64,000 nt of DNA. It comes from Paraburkholderia hiiakae. GTDB taxonomy: Bacteria; Pseudomonadota; Gammaproteobacteria; Burkholderiales; Burkholderiaceae. The notes beneath the pieces were generated by a model. The model was not told the DNA's origin. It saw only the letters and a program-made list of their open reading frames with translations, and did not search any database. Both the position numbers and the translations under genes were made by a program. Of the stretch, positions 35,084-44,103 are shown piece by piece. The DNA lies in assembly GCF_904848665.1 (NCBI RefSeq), contig NZ_CAJHCQ010000021.1, positions 1 through 64,000 of the forward strand, given 5' to 3'. Each line of letters opens with the position of its first letter. The stretch's first letter is position 1.

Positions 35084-35617
35084 CGTGACTGTTGCGCTGT
35101 AACAGCAAGCAGGATGCCTCGTTCCGGTGTAGGCGCCGTCGAATGCTCTGCACCATGCCTGTCACCCCGCAAATGCACCGTGACAGGGTGTCAGGTCCGC
35201 TGTTTGCTTCTATTGTGGCTACCGGGTGCGTGCCTCCGCATGCCGATTCCGCGGGCATCGCGCGTTGATCTTGATTCGGCGCGTTGACTTTGACCTGTCC
35301 TCGGGGCCGAGCGAGGCGCAATGCGGAAAGCAAATGGAACGGATGGGTCAGTTCATGTGCGAAATGAAATCAGATGGCCATTAGGCATGGATTTCGCCGC
35401 GAAGTGAGGCGGCTCAGAGCGGAGAGGGCGACGCAGCTTGCCGCGAGGCAACGTCACGGTAACGTGCTCAGTGCGGGCCGGCGTGGGTGAAATTGCCTTC
35501 GCTGGACGTTGATCTGTAGCCGGAAACGTCGCGCACGCCGCTCCGTCTTGAGTAGCTAAGCCCAGCCCGCAACACCAGCGACGCCGGTCACGCGAACGCA
35601 GGAAAAAGGGGTCTCTT
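35084..35617. other. Gene-free divergent intergenic region
   Basis: 534 bases between the decarboxylase-like gene (leftward) and the YihY gene (rightward). Short frames exist on both strands but none has a ribosome site with a protein-like product. It presumably holds both promoters; no boxes could be assigned. Confidence 0.5.
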
Positions 35618-36529
35618 TTGAGCAGGACCAGCAAGCCATCTGGGCACGCGTTGCACTTCGTTACAGTGCATCCCGTCCGGTTCGTGTTCCTTGTGTGCAA
35701 GGCGTTTCGCAGCAACCAGGGATTTCTGCTCGCGGGCGCGATCGCATACTATGCGTTGCTCTCGATCATTCCGCTACTGATACTCGTCGCGATTGCATTC
35801 AATCACTTCGTCGGCGAGCAGTTGCTGCTCGATACCCTTGCACATTTGCTCCAATGGCTAATACCCGGGCAGTCTGGAGCGATTGTGGCCGAGCTTGCAA
35901 ACTTTCTGGCACATCGAGCGGTGATTGGCTGGTATCTCGTTGTCACGATGATCTTTTTCAGTTCGCTCGCGTTTACGGTGCTTGAGAACGCACTGTCTAT
36001 CATCTTCGTGCACCGGGTCGTGATCCGGCGCAGACACTTCCTGCTGTCGGCGATACTGCCTTATCTGTTCAGCCTGTCACTTGGTATCGGCATCCTCCTG
36101 GTGACGCTTGTGTCTAGCAGTCTTCATGCCATTGCGAGCGACCATGTCGTACTTTTTGGCCGTGTGCTGACGCTGACCGGCGCGACTCGCGTCGTGCTCT
36201 ACCTGTGTGGCTTCGCAGGTGAAATTCTCGTACTGACAGCGATTTATCTGGTGATACCGGCAGGGCGCACGACGGTGCGTCACGCGCTCCTCGGTGCTGT
36301 CGCGGCGGGCGTGCTGTGGGAGATAACGCGACGCGCGCTGGTCTGGTATTTTGCGACCCTTTCCCAGGTAAGTGTCGTCTACGGGTCGCTGACGACTGCG
36401 ATCGTTGTGCTTTTCAGTCTCGAAGCCTTGGCCACATTAATGCTTTTCGGCGCGCAACTCATCGCAGAGTACGAGCGCATCGATAAGCTCAACGGCGATT
36501 CCGCAACACCACCGGCTGTGGCGCGGTGA
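35618..36529 (+). CDS. YihY/BrkB-family inner-membrane protein
   Basis: A 303-residue protein with six hydrophobic segments and the family core NQGFLLAGAIAYYALLSIIPLL near residue 33. Later segments include VVYGSLTTAIVVLFSLEALATLMLFGAQ. The family was once called ribonuclease BN, but its true function (possibly transport or envelope assembly) is unresolved. The likely start is TTG 35618, preceded by GGAAAAAGGGG; no better ATG precedes the conserved region. Confidence 0.85.
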   Translation: MSRTSKPSGHALHFVTVHPVRFVFLVCKAFRSNQGFLLAGAIAYYALLSIIPLLILVAIAFNHFVGEQLLLDTLAHLLQWLIPGQSGAIVAELANFLAHRAVIGWYLVVTMIFFSSLAFTVLENALSIIFVHRVVIRRRHFLLSAILPYLFSLSLGIGILLVTLVSSSLHAIASDHVVLFGRVLTLTGATRVVLYLCGFAGEILVLTAIYLVIPAGRTTVRHALLGAVAAGVLWEITRRALVWYFATLSQVSVVYGSLTTAIVVLFSLEALATLMLFGAQLIAEYERIDKLNGDSATPPAVAR

Positions 36530-36700
36530 GCGCAGCGTACGGCTGACTGCCTCGCTGGTATTGTCGCCTGCGTGGTCGCCTTGGCGTCGTCAGTAGTTGG
36601 ACTGGACCCCTGAGGCTGGACCGATCTGGATCTGCACATTAAACCGGCTGCTGGGCGAGCAGCGCCTCAAACCGTTGAGTGGCAGGCAACGCGCACACGT

Positions 36701-37831
36701 TCAGTCTCCCTGGATCGCCACCTGAACATCGCCGCCCGGCGCGCGAGGCAACCGGATCGTAAAGACCGTGCCCTCCTTTTCGCTCGACGTGACGCTCACA
36801 TCGCCGCCGTGCGTGCGGGCGATCAGCCGCACGATATGCAGACCGAGGCCGAGCCCCGAGCCCTGCTGCCGCGCGCGCGTGGCAGTGCTGAATGCGTCGA
36901 ATAGCAGCGGTACGACGTCCGGCGCGATCGCGCCGTGGTTTGCCACCGTTATGAGCACCTCCGAGGGCGTTTTGCCGCGCGCGCTCACGCGCACGGGCAT
37001 TTCGGGCGCACCGTGCGTGAGCGCGTTGCTAACGAGGTTAGACACGGCCTGGGCGATGAGGTCGGCGTCCCATTGGCCGCAGAGGTCGCCGTGGCTCTCG
37101 AAAACCAGCCGTCCCGCTGCCACTTTCGCGGCGAACTCTTCGATGACCGTCAGGCACAGCGCGTCAAGCTGGACCGCCGAGCGGCGCAGTGGCAGACGAC
37201 CTCCCTGCAGGCGCGCGAGATTGAGCAGTTGTTCGACCATGTGCGTCATACGACGCCCGCAATTCTCGATGCGTCGTCCCACCGTCACGATTTTTTCGTC
37301 CGTCGCGGCACGCTTGAGGAATTCCGCGGAATCCATCACGGCCGAGAGCGGCGTGCGCAGGTCGTGGCTCAATACCGCCATCAGCATTTCATTGGCCTCG
37401 AGCATCTGGCGCGTCGCGGCGAGCTGTTCCGCGAGCTGCCGCTTCTGCAGATCCAGTTGCACGAAGATGGCGACCTTCGACTGCACGATGCGCGGCTCGA
37501 TTGGCTTGTAGAGGAAGTCCACCGCGCCGGCTTCGTAGCCCTGGAACGTGCGAATCGCGTCCTGCGAGGTCGCGGTGAGGAAGATGATCGGTACGTGCGA
37601 TGTGCGCGGGCTGCCGCGGATCAGCGAGGCCAGCTCGAAGCCGCTCATGCCCGGCATGTTGACGTCAAGGACGGCTACAGCGACGTCGTGTTCGAGCAGC
37701 AATTCGAGCGCTTCCACACCGGAGCGCGCAAGCAGCAGCCTGACCTCCGGCCGCGCGAGAAGGGCCGAGAGCGCCGTGAGGTTGTGTTCGATGTCGTCGA
37801 CGATCAGAACATTGACGGTTCGCTGTGTCAT
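36701..37831 (-). CDS. Receiver-histidine kinase fusion protein
   Basis: A 376-residue cytoplasmic protein. The receiver domain is N-terminal (VLIVDDIEHNLTALSALL; phospho-Asp in VAVLDVNMPGMSG; Lys in LYKPIEP). A short coiled coil follows, then a HisKA segment MAVLSHDLRTPLSAVMDSAE and an ATPase domain with SNLVSNALTHGAP and GSGLGLGLHIV. Having the receiver first suggests that its kinase activity is set by phosphorylation from another kinase, most likely the hybrid kinase at the head of this operon. It is the last gene, 13 bases after cheB. Confidence 0.92.
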   Translation of the reverse strand: MTQRTVNVLIVDDIEHNLTALSALLARPEVRLLLARSGVEALELLLEHDVAVAVLDVNMPGMSGFELASLIRGSPRTSHVPIIFLTATSQDAIRTFQGYEAGAVDFLYKPIEPRIVQSKVAIFVQLDLQKRQLAEQLAATRQMLEANEMLMAVLSHDLRTPLSAVMDSAEFLKRAATDEKIVTVGRRIENCGRRMTHMVEQLLNLARLQGGRLPLRRSAVQLDALCLTVIEEFAAKVAAGRLVFESHGDLCGQWDADLIAQAVSNLVSNALTHGAPEMPVRVSARGKTPSEVLITVANHGAIAPDVVPLLFDAFSTATRARQQGSGLGLGLHIVRLIARTHGGDVSVTSSEKEGTVFTIRLPRAPGGDVQVAIQGD

Positions 37832-37844
37832 GCGGTGGTCCTGG

Positions 37845-38498
37845 TCATTCCTTGTCGATTCGTTGTTCGCCCCACGCGGCGAGCCGCGCGGCGATAGCAG
37901 CAGGGGTCATCGTCTCGTGCACGGCGCCGAGCGCGATCGCCGCCTCCGGCATGCGCGGCGCGAGCGCGCTTTCGGGCGTCTGCGCCCAGACCGTGCCGCC
38001 CGCGGCGCGTATCGCAGCGAGGCCGCGCGCGCCGTCGTCGTTCGCGCCAGTGAGCAGGATGCCGAGCAGACGCGCTCCGTATGCGGTCGCTGCCGACTCC
38101 ATGAGCGCGTCGATCGACGGGCGCGAGAAGCGCACGGGTGCGTCGATAGATAGCGCGACATTCGCGTCGCTGTCCACCAGCATGTGGTAGTCGGGCGGCG
38201 CGACGTAGACGTGTCCGGCCAGGATCGGCTCACCCGCGTCGGGTTCGCTCACCGGCAGCGCGCAAAGATTCGCGAGCGCCTGCACAAGGAAGCTTGGCGT
38301 GCCTGGCGGCAGATGCATCACGATCAGTAGGGCCGCGTCGAACGAAGCCGGCACGCTCGGCAGTATCCGGCCCAGCACCTCCACGCCGCCCGCGGAGGCG
38401 CCGATCACCACTGCGTCGAACCGCCCCCGGCGCATGCGCCCGCCCGCGCCGGGCGGAACGCGGCGGGCGGCGGGAGGCTTCTGGCGCGAGTCGTCCAT
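37845..38498 (-). CDS. Receiver-less CheB-type methylesterase
   Basis: A 217-residue catalytic CheB domain with no N-terminal receiver. The triad positions are Ser in VVIGASAGGVEVL, His in LIVMHLPPGT and Asp in LTGANDDGARGL. In chemotaxis, CheB removes methyl groups from receptors, but there is no receptor, CheA or CheW gene nearby. The first 25 residues are Arg/Pro-rich and disordered. Twenty-nine bases separate it from cheR upstream. Confidence 0.88.
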   Translation of the reverse strand: MDDSRQKPPAARRVPPGAGGRMRRGRFDAVVIGASAGGVEVLGRILPSVPASFDAALLIVMHLPPGTPSFLVQALANLCALPVSEPDAGEPILAGHVYVAPPDYHMLVDSDANVALSIDAPVRFSRPSIDALMESAATAYGARLLGILLTGANDDGARGLAAIRAAGGTVWAQTPESALAPRMPEAAIALGAVHETMTPAAIAARLAAWGEQRIDKE

Positions 38499-38527
38499 GA
38501 CGATGCGATCCTTGCTGGCGATTCCAG

Positions 38528-39409
38528 TCAGCGTTTCTGGTAGATGCGTTCGGCCGGGCAGAACTCGTCGAACGCCGCATGATGCCTTGAAAACCTCAGA
38601 TTTTCCTTGCTGCCGAAGCCGAGAAACCCGCGCCGCACCAGCGCCTGTTCAAAGAGGCCGATGGCGCGGTCCTGCAACCGCCGGTCGAAATAAATCAGCA
38701 CGTTGCGGCACGACACGAGATGCGCTTCGAGGAACACTTCGTCCGTCGCCAGGCTGTGGTCCGCGAACACCACACGCTCCTTGAGTGCGCCTGAGAGACG
38801 CGCGCCGCCATAGGCCGCGTGATAGTAGTCGGAGAGCGTGCGCCGGCCGCCCGCGGCGAGATAGTTCTGACTGAATCCCGTGAATCGCTCCACGGGATAA
38901 ATGCCCGACTCCGCACGCTCGAGTGCGTCGGGGCTGATATCGGTTGCGTAGAATAGCGTGCGCTCGGCCAGCCCTTCTTCTTCGAACAGGATCTTCAGCG
39001 ACCACAGCTCCTCGCCTGTGCTGCAGCCCGCCACCCACACCTTGAGCGAGGGATAGGTCTGCAACACCGGCAGGACGTGGCGGCGCAGCGCGAGAAAGTA
39101 GTCCGGATCGCGAAACATGTCGCTCACCTGAACGGTCATATAGCCGAAAAGGCGCGAGAAGTCGTCGGCGCTGCGCAAGATGCGATCCTGAAGCTGGCTC
39201 AGCGTCGCGACGCCGAAATCCTGGCGCGCCTGCTCCAGACGCCGGCGCAGCGAGGGCAGCGAATAGTGGCGGAAGTCGTGCTGATACTTCAGATAAATCG
39301 CTTCGAGCAGCAGGCGCAACTCGATGTCGAAATCGCTCATCGTCCGTCGTGCGCCGCTCGTCACTGGTTCGGTCATGATGGGTTCCCGGAGCGTGGCCGG
39401 CTGCGTCAT
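38528..39409 (-). CDS. CheR-type protein-glutamate methyltransferase
   Basis: A 293-residue CheR. The helical N-terminal domain (SLRRRLEQARQDFGVATLSQL) is followed by the SAM domain with VWVAGCSTGEELWSLKILFEE and SCRNVLIYFDRRLQ. It methylates glutamates on a target protein; the target is unknown because no chemoreceptor is encoded in the window. The start overlaps the stop of the hybrid kinase by four bases (ATGA at 39406-39409). A second in-frame ATG at 39376 is also possible. Confidence 0.9.
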   Translation of the reverse strand: MTQPATLREPIMTEPVTSGARRTMSDFDIELRLLLEAIYLKYQHDFRHYSLPSLRRRLEQARQDFGVATLSQLQDRILRSADDFSRLFGYMTVQVSDMFRDPDYFLALRRHVLPVLQTYPSLKVWVAGCSTGEELWSLKILFEEEGLAERTLFYATDISPDALERAESGIYPVERFTGFSQNYLAAGGRRTLSDYYHAAYGGARLSGALKERVVFADHSLATDEVFLEAHLVSCRNVLIYFDRRLQDRAIGLFEQALVRRGFLGFGSKENLRFSRHHAAFDEFCPAERIYQKR

Positions 39410-42400
39410 TTACGCAGCCAGACGCGGCACAGTGATACGAGCTTGTCCACGTCGATCGGTTTCGAAACGTAGTCGTCCGCGCCTGCCTCGAGGCAGCGCA
39501 GGCGGTCGTCGGCCATCGCTTTCGCGGTTAGCGCGATCACCGGCAGGCGCGCGAAGCGCGGGTCTTCCCGCAGCGCCCGCATGGCGGCGATGCCGTCCAT
39601 TTCCGGCATCATCACGTCCATCAGCACGAGATCGACCTTGGGCGTGATATTGAGCAGATCGAGCGCCTCGCGTCCGTTGCGCGCGATCACGAGCGTCGCG
39701 CCGAGCGGTTCGATCACATGCGAGAGCGCGAAGATGTTGCGCACGTCGTCCTCGGCCAGCAGGATCGTCTTGCCCTCGAACGTGCCGTCGCGCTGGCGCA
39801 CGGCGCGCAGCATGCGCTGCTGCTCCGGCGCGAGCGAAGATTCCACACTGTGCAGGAACAAGGTCACTTCGTCGAGCAGGCGCTCGGGCGAGCGCGCGCC
39901 CTTGATGATGATCGACCTGGAATAGCGGCGCAGGCGCTGCTCGTCGTCGTCCGAGAGCATGCGGCCGGTGTAGACGATCACGGGCAGCGTCGCGTAGCCC
40001 GAATCGCCGGCGAGCGTTTCGAGCAGGTCGTAGCCGGTGCCGTCGGGCAGCGTGAGATCGGTGACGATGCAGTCGAACACGCCTTGCGCGATCTGCGTGT
40101 GCGCATCGGCGAGGGTGCCCACCGCAACGATTTCCACGCCGTCGCCCACCAGAAGCGCGCGGATGCTTTCGCGCATCGCGCGGTCGTCCTCGATAACGAG
40201 CACGCGCTTCACGCGCTGTTCGAGGCGCGTCTCCAGCCGCCGGATCGCCGCTTCGAGCGTGCTGCGCGCCGTGGGCTTGAGGGTGTAGCCGACGGCGCCG
40301 AGGTGCAGCGCCTTGTCGGCGTGATCGGTGGCCGAGACGATGTGCACCGGCACATGGCGCGTGAGCGGATCGCTCTTGAGCCATTCGAGCAAGGAGAGGC
40401 CGGAGCGGTCCGGCAAGCCGATGTCGAGCAGCACCGCGACCGGCGCTTCGTCCTTCACCATGGCGAAGCCGGTGGCGCCGTCTGCGGCGTGGAGGAAGTC
40501 GAAATTCAGCTCCCGCACGAGATCGCGCAGGATTTCCGCGAACGGAAGGTCGTCCTCGATCACGAGAATTGCGCGCTTGCCGTGGGAGCGGCAGTCACGG
40601 TCGTCGGCAAGGGCTTGCTCTGGCTGCGCTTTCTGCTGCGCCTCCGGTGTGGCCGCAGCGCCCGATGGCGCGAGCGCCTGCATGAGGGCGACGGCGGCCG
40701 GCGCCCGGTCTTCCGGGCCCGCGCTTGCGGGCCGCTTCGACCGCGGTTCGGTCTGCACAGTCGCGTCCCGCGCCACTGCCGCGCTGTCGAGCGGCAGCCA
40801 GAGCGTAAACACGCTGCCCATGCCCGGCTCGCTCGCCACGCCGATGCGACCGCCGAGAAGCCGCGAGAGTTCGCGCGAGATCGACAAGCCCAGGCCGCTG
40901 CCGCCATATTGGCGGCTCGTCGAGCCGTCGGCTTGCTGGAACGCCTCAAAGATCATTTCGAGCTTGTCCTGCGGGATGCCGATTCCGGTGTCCCGCACAT
41001 CGAAGCGAACCACCTTCGCATCGACGAGCGAGAGGGTAAGCGCCACTTCACCATGCGCCGTGAACTTCAACGCGTTCGAGAGCAGGTTGCGCAGGATCTG
41101 CAGCACCCGCTGGCCGTCGGTTACGAGCGTGTCCGGCACGCCGGGCAGGCGGTCGATCGTGAAGGCGACATTCTTCTCGTGCGCGAGCGGCACGAAGGTT
41201 TCCCTGAGCGAGGCCATCACGTCGTCGAGCTTGACGGGTTCGAGCATCAACTGAACCTGGCCCGCTTCGACCTTGGAGAGATCGAGAATGTCGTTGATGA
41301 GGGAGAGAAGATCGGTGTTCGACGCGTGGATCGTGGCCGCGTAGCGCACCTGCTCTTCCGTGAGGTTGCCGGAGCGGTTCTGCTGCAGCAGATTCGCGAG
41401 GATCAGCGAGCTGTTGAGCGGCGTACGGAGTTCGTGTGACATGTTCGCGAGGAATTCCGACTTGTAGCGGCTCGACTGCTCGAGGCGCTCGGCGTTCTTC
41501 GTGAGTTCGTTCTGGGCGACTACGAGTTCGCTCTTTTGTGTCTCGAGGCGCCGCGCGTACTCCTCCAGCTGGACGTTGGTCTGCTCCAGCTCCGTCTGCT
41601 GCGCTTCGAGGCGCGCCTGCGAGTCCATCAGCGCGCGTCCGCGCTCTTCCAGGCCCTCGTTCGCGACCCGCAATTCCTCCTGCTGCACCTGCAATTCGTG
41701 GTTCAGCTGCTGCGCTTCGCCATAGGCGGCTTCGAGCCGCTCGCGCGACACGGCCGCCTGCACGAGGTCGCCCATGGTGCTCGCCACGCGCGAGAGAAGC
41801 TCGCTGTCGCGCGGCAGCAGCGCGTGCATGAAGCCTAGTTCCACGACGCCGTTGACGCGGCCCGAGGCGTCGATGGGCGCGATCAGCAGCGACGCGGGCG
41901 CGGCCGACCCCAGCCCTGACTCGACCTTCAGGTAGCCGGTGGGAGCCTCGCGCAGCTCGATGACGCGTCGCGACGCGGCGGCCTGGCCCACGAGCGTCTG
42001 GCCGTTTTGGAGTTCCGCCACGTTGTACGCGCTCTCGTTGCCGAACCCGAATGTTGCAATGCGACGAAGCGTCGGGTCGTGACCGTCTCGCACATAGAGC
42101 GTGGCAATGCTTGCGTTCAGGTAGCCCGCGAGACAGTCGAGCATCGCACGACCCACGTCTGCGAGCGCTTCCTTGCCCGTGCCGCTCTCGGCGAGCAGGC
42201 GCTGCCCGGAACGCAGCCAGACCTGCTCGGTGAGTGCCTCAGACTGTTCGGCCTGACCCCGCAGCGCTTCGTCGTAGGTACGCGAGAGCGCCGTCAATTC
42301 GCGGCGGCCGAACCACGCGAGCAGGCCGTTCACGATCACGGTGAGCGCGAGAAAGATGGCCACGGTGGCGAGCGTGAGCTGCCGCGCGGCTGTCGTGCGC

Positions 42401-42924
42401 TCCTGGCGTAGTCGGTTTTCCACCTCGAGAAAATCGGCAAATTCACTGCGGATCGCGTTGGCGTTCGCTACACCGCTCTCGGTCTGCACGATGGCGAGGT
42501 CTGTGTCGTGCGCGCGCCTCAGACGGATCGCCTCGCGTGCGACCGCGTCCCATTGGGTGACGATCGCGCCGATGCGCTTGAGGCGCTCCACCTGGGGCGG
42601 ATTGTCGGCGACGAGCGCGGAAAGGCTGTCGATCTGCGCGTTAAAGCGCGGACGGCCCACCTCGTAGAGCGATAGCGTGCGCTCGTCGCCGTTGAGGAGG
42701 AACCCGCGCAAGCTCGACTCGCGGTCTGCCTGCACGCGCTGGAGTTCGTAGGCTTCCCCAATCACGCGCTCGGAATGCTCGGCCCAGTTCATCGTGGAGA
42801 CGAGATACGCGATCAACGCGACGAAGACGACGACGGTCGCGAAACCCGCTAGAAGCGGCAGGGCGACATTGCGCTGAATGATGCGTTTGAAGCGGAGCGG
42901 ATCAATCGCAGTTTGTGCGGGCAT
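39406..42924 (-). CDS. CHASE3-GAF hybrid sensor kinase with three receiver domains
   Basis: A 1172-residue membrane kinase. TM1 at about 21-43, a CHASE3 periplasmic sensor to about 182, TM2 at about 184-205, then a GAF domain at about 240-390 and a long coiled coil (395-485). Phospho-acceptor His497 lies in FLANMSHELRTPLN. The ATPase domain includes DTGIGIPQDKLEMIFEAF. Three receivers follow at about 805-925 (LLDIGLPDRSG), 930-1050 (VTDLTLPDGTG) and 1055-1172 (LMDVMMPEMDG). The start at 42924 gives a short cytoplasmic lead before TM1. It heads a four-gene operon with cheR, cheB and a receiver-kinase. Confidence 0.93.
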   Translation of the reverse strand: MPAQTAIDPLRFKRIIQRNVALPLLAGFATVVVFVALIAYLVSTMNWAEHSERVIGEAYELQRVQADRESSLRGFLLNGDERTLSLYEVGRPRFNAQIDSLSALVADNPPQVERLKRIGAIVTQWDAVAREAIRLRRAHDTDLAIVQTESGVANANAIRSEFADFLEVENRLRQERTTAARQLTLATVAIFLALTVIVNGLLAWFGRRELTALSRTYDEALRGQAEQSEALTEQVWLRSGQRLLAESGTGKEALADVGRAMLDCLAGYLNASIATLYVRDGHDPTLRRIATFGFGNESAYNVAELQNGQTLVGQAAASRRVIELREAPTGYLKVESGLGSAAPASLLIAPIDASGRVNGVVELGFMHALLPRDSELLSRVASTMGDLVQAAVSRERLEAAYGEAQQLNHELQVQQEELRVANEGLEERGRALMDSQARLEAQQTELEQTNVQLEEYARRLETQKSELVVAQNELTKNAERLEQSSRYKSEFLANMSHELRTPLNSSLILANLLQQNRSGNLTEEQVRYAATIHASNTDLLSLINDILDLSKVEAGQVQLMLEPVKLDDVMASLRETFVPLAHEKNVAFTIDRLPGVPDTLVTDGQRVLQILRNLLSNALKFTAHGEVALTLSLVDAKVVRFDVRDTGIGIPQDKLEMIFEAFQQADGSTSRQYGGSGLGLSISRELSRLLGGRIGVASEPGMGSVFTLWLPLDSAAVARDATVQTEPRSKRPASAGPEDRAPAAVALMQALAPSGAAATPEAQQKAQPEQALADDRDCRSHGKRAILVIEDDLPFAEILRDLVRELNFDFLHAADGATGFAMVKDEAPVAVLLDIGLPDRSGLSLLEWLKSDPLTRHVPVHIVSATDHADKALHLGAVGYTLKPTARSTLEAAIRRLETRLEQRVKRVLVIEDDRAMRESIRALLVGDGVEIVAVGTLADAHTQIAQGVFDCIVTDLTLPDGTGYDLLETLAGDSGYATLPVIVYTGRMLSDDDEQRLRRYSRSIIIKGARSPERLLDEVTLFLHSVESSLAPEQQRMLRAVRQRDGTFEGKTILLAEDDVRNIFALSHVIEPLGATLVIARNGREALDLLNITPKVDLVLMDVMMPEMDGIAAMRALREDPRFARLPVIALTAKAMADDRLRCLEAGADDYVSKPIDVDKLVSLCRVWLRK

Positions 42925-43493
42925 TTTTTCCGAATCGTTGTATGACACGCAGAACATCGGAAATGTCGACCGGATTTTGCACGCGACTCGGTGCGCCAGC
43001 CGGGGGCTGGAGAGACATTTTCCGCCAGATAAGGGCAAATCGATGCACACGCAATCATACAAAAGCTTGCCGGTTGCACGAAGTCTCAATCGTTTCTCAT
43101 CGCGCGGCGAGCCTCGGCCACGTATGCCGGCGGCGACGATCTCAGGCCGGGCTCCGGTGGCGGAGCGGGCCACCGAGCGATGCTCAGTGTCCGGAGACTC
43201 ATTCGATTTACCTCCAGCGGTCACCGCATGTAACGTGATGGCGGACCCTCAACCGGTTGAACGACGACGTGACTAGCCAGCGATGTATATGAGCGGCTGC
43301 CTGTGGCCCGACTCGTCGAATTGGTGCTCTCGGCCAGGTTGAGTCATGCATCTGCGTCGATGCGGGCCATCGGGCAGGCAGTTCCTGCTCGCTCAACGGA
43401 CACTGAGGGACAGGAGTTGGAGTCGCCCCCTTCCAGTTGTCGAACGAATCCTTCCGAGACTCCAGCATCTTGATGCCAAGGGCGCGCGCAAAT

Positions 43494-43533
43494 GAGCACT
43501 GGCGGATATTAGCGCTGATATCCGCCAGTGCTC
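43494..43533. repeat. Perfect 16-bp inverted repeat (hairpin)
   Basis: GAGCACTGGCGGATAT (43494-43509) is exactly mirrored by ATATCCGCCAGTGCTC (43518-43533) around the 8-base spacer TAGCGCTG, itself containing the palindrome AGCGCT. No T-run follows on either strand. It lies in a gene-free region 50 bases from an IS3 remnant. Confidence 0.85.
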
Positions 43534-43584
43534 TCGCCCGACTCGCGTGGACTTGCCCTTGCATGACGGGACACGCGGTCACGC

Positions 43585-43680
43585 TTAGGTTGGAGAATTT
43601 GCTCGTTGGCGAAATTCGCGTGGCGAGCGGTACAGGGCGCTGTGCGGATGTGACTCGTTGTCGTAGTCAAACGCAATGGC
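43585..43680 (-). pseudogene. IS3-family transposase C-terminal remnant
   Basis: Read leftward the frame gives DYDNESHPHSALYRSPREFR and stops at 43585. This is the conserved end of IS3-group integrase-type transposases (HPHSAL...SPREF). Everything upstream of it is degraded or absent. The remaining parts of the 1179-base gap 42925-44103 show no gene. Confidence 0.7.
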
Positions 43681-44080
43681 CAAGCCCCCGCTGCCACCAT
43701 TGTCGGAGTCATCGCCGTGAACGTCCCGCCGGCACAGATCATGTAGTGCGCGATTGGATGACGTCCGCCTCGTCCTGTGTCGAATCAGCGACGTCTTCAA
43801 CCGCCCAGTCCTCTCGGGATATCAGTCTTTCTGTGCTGGGCTTTTCGGTGCAACGAAAATGTAAAGAATTGGTAGCCGCAAGCCGATAACCCTAAGGGTA
43901 AGCAACAAGCCACCGAAACGTTGCCGACCGGTGGGCGGGAAGCGACCGCATAGCCTGTTTCTGGTCACGTTTGGCGATGCGGGCTTTCAGGGCACCAAAT
44001 TTCGTGCGCGCGACTTTTCGCGGTGACGATAGCGATCAAAAGTCAGTGGCCCGAGCCACTATTTCATTTAGTGCGCCTTA

Positions 44081-44098
44081 TGTAGTTAAATAACTACA
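44081..44098. promoter_or_regulatory. Palindromic site directly before the lectin-like gene
   Basis: TGTAGTTAAATAACTACA has perfect 8-bp arms around two bases and ends five bases before the ATG at 44104. A second small inverted repeat (AGTGGC/GCCACT, 44045-44060) precedes it. It is likely an operator or a leader hairpin masking the start. Confidence 0.5.
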
Positions 44099-44103
44099 AT
44101 TCC

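Noticed and set aside
43494..43533. CRISPR-like repeat
   Set aside because: It is a single palindrome, not an array of spaced direct repeats, and no cas genes are present.
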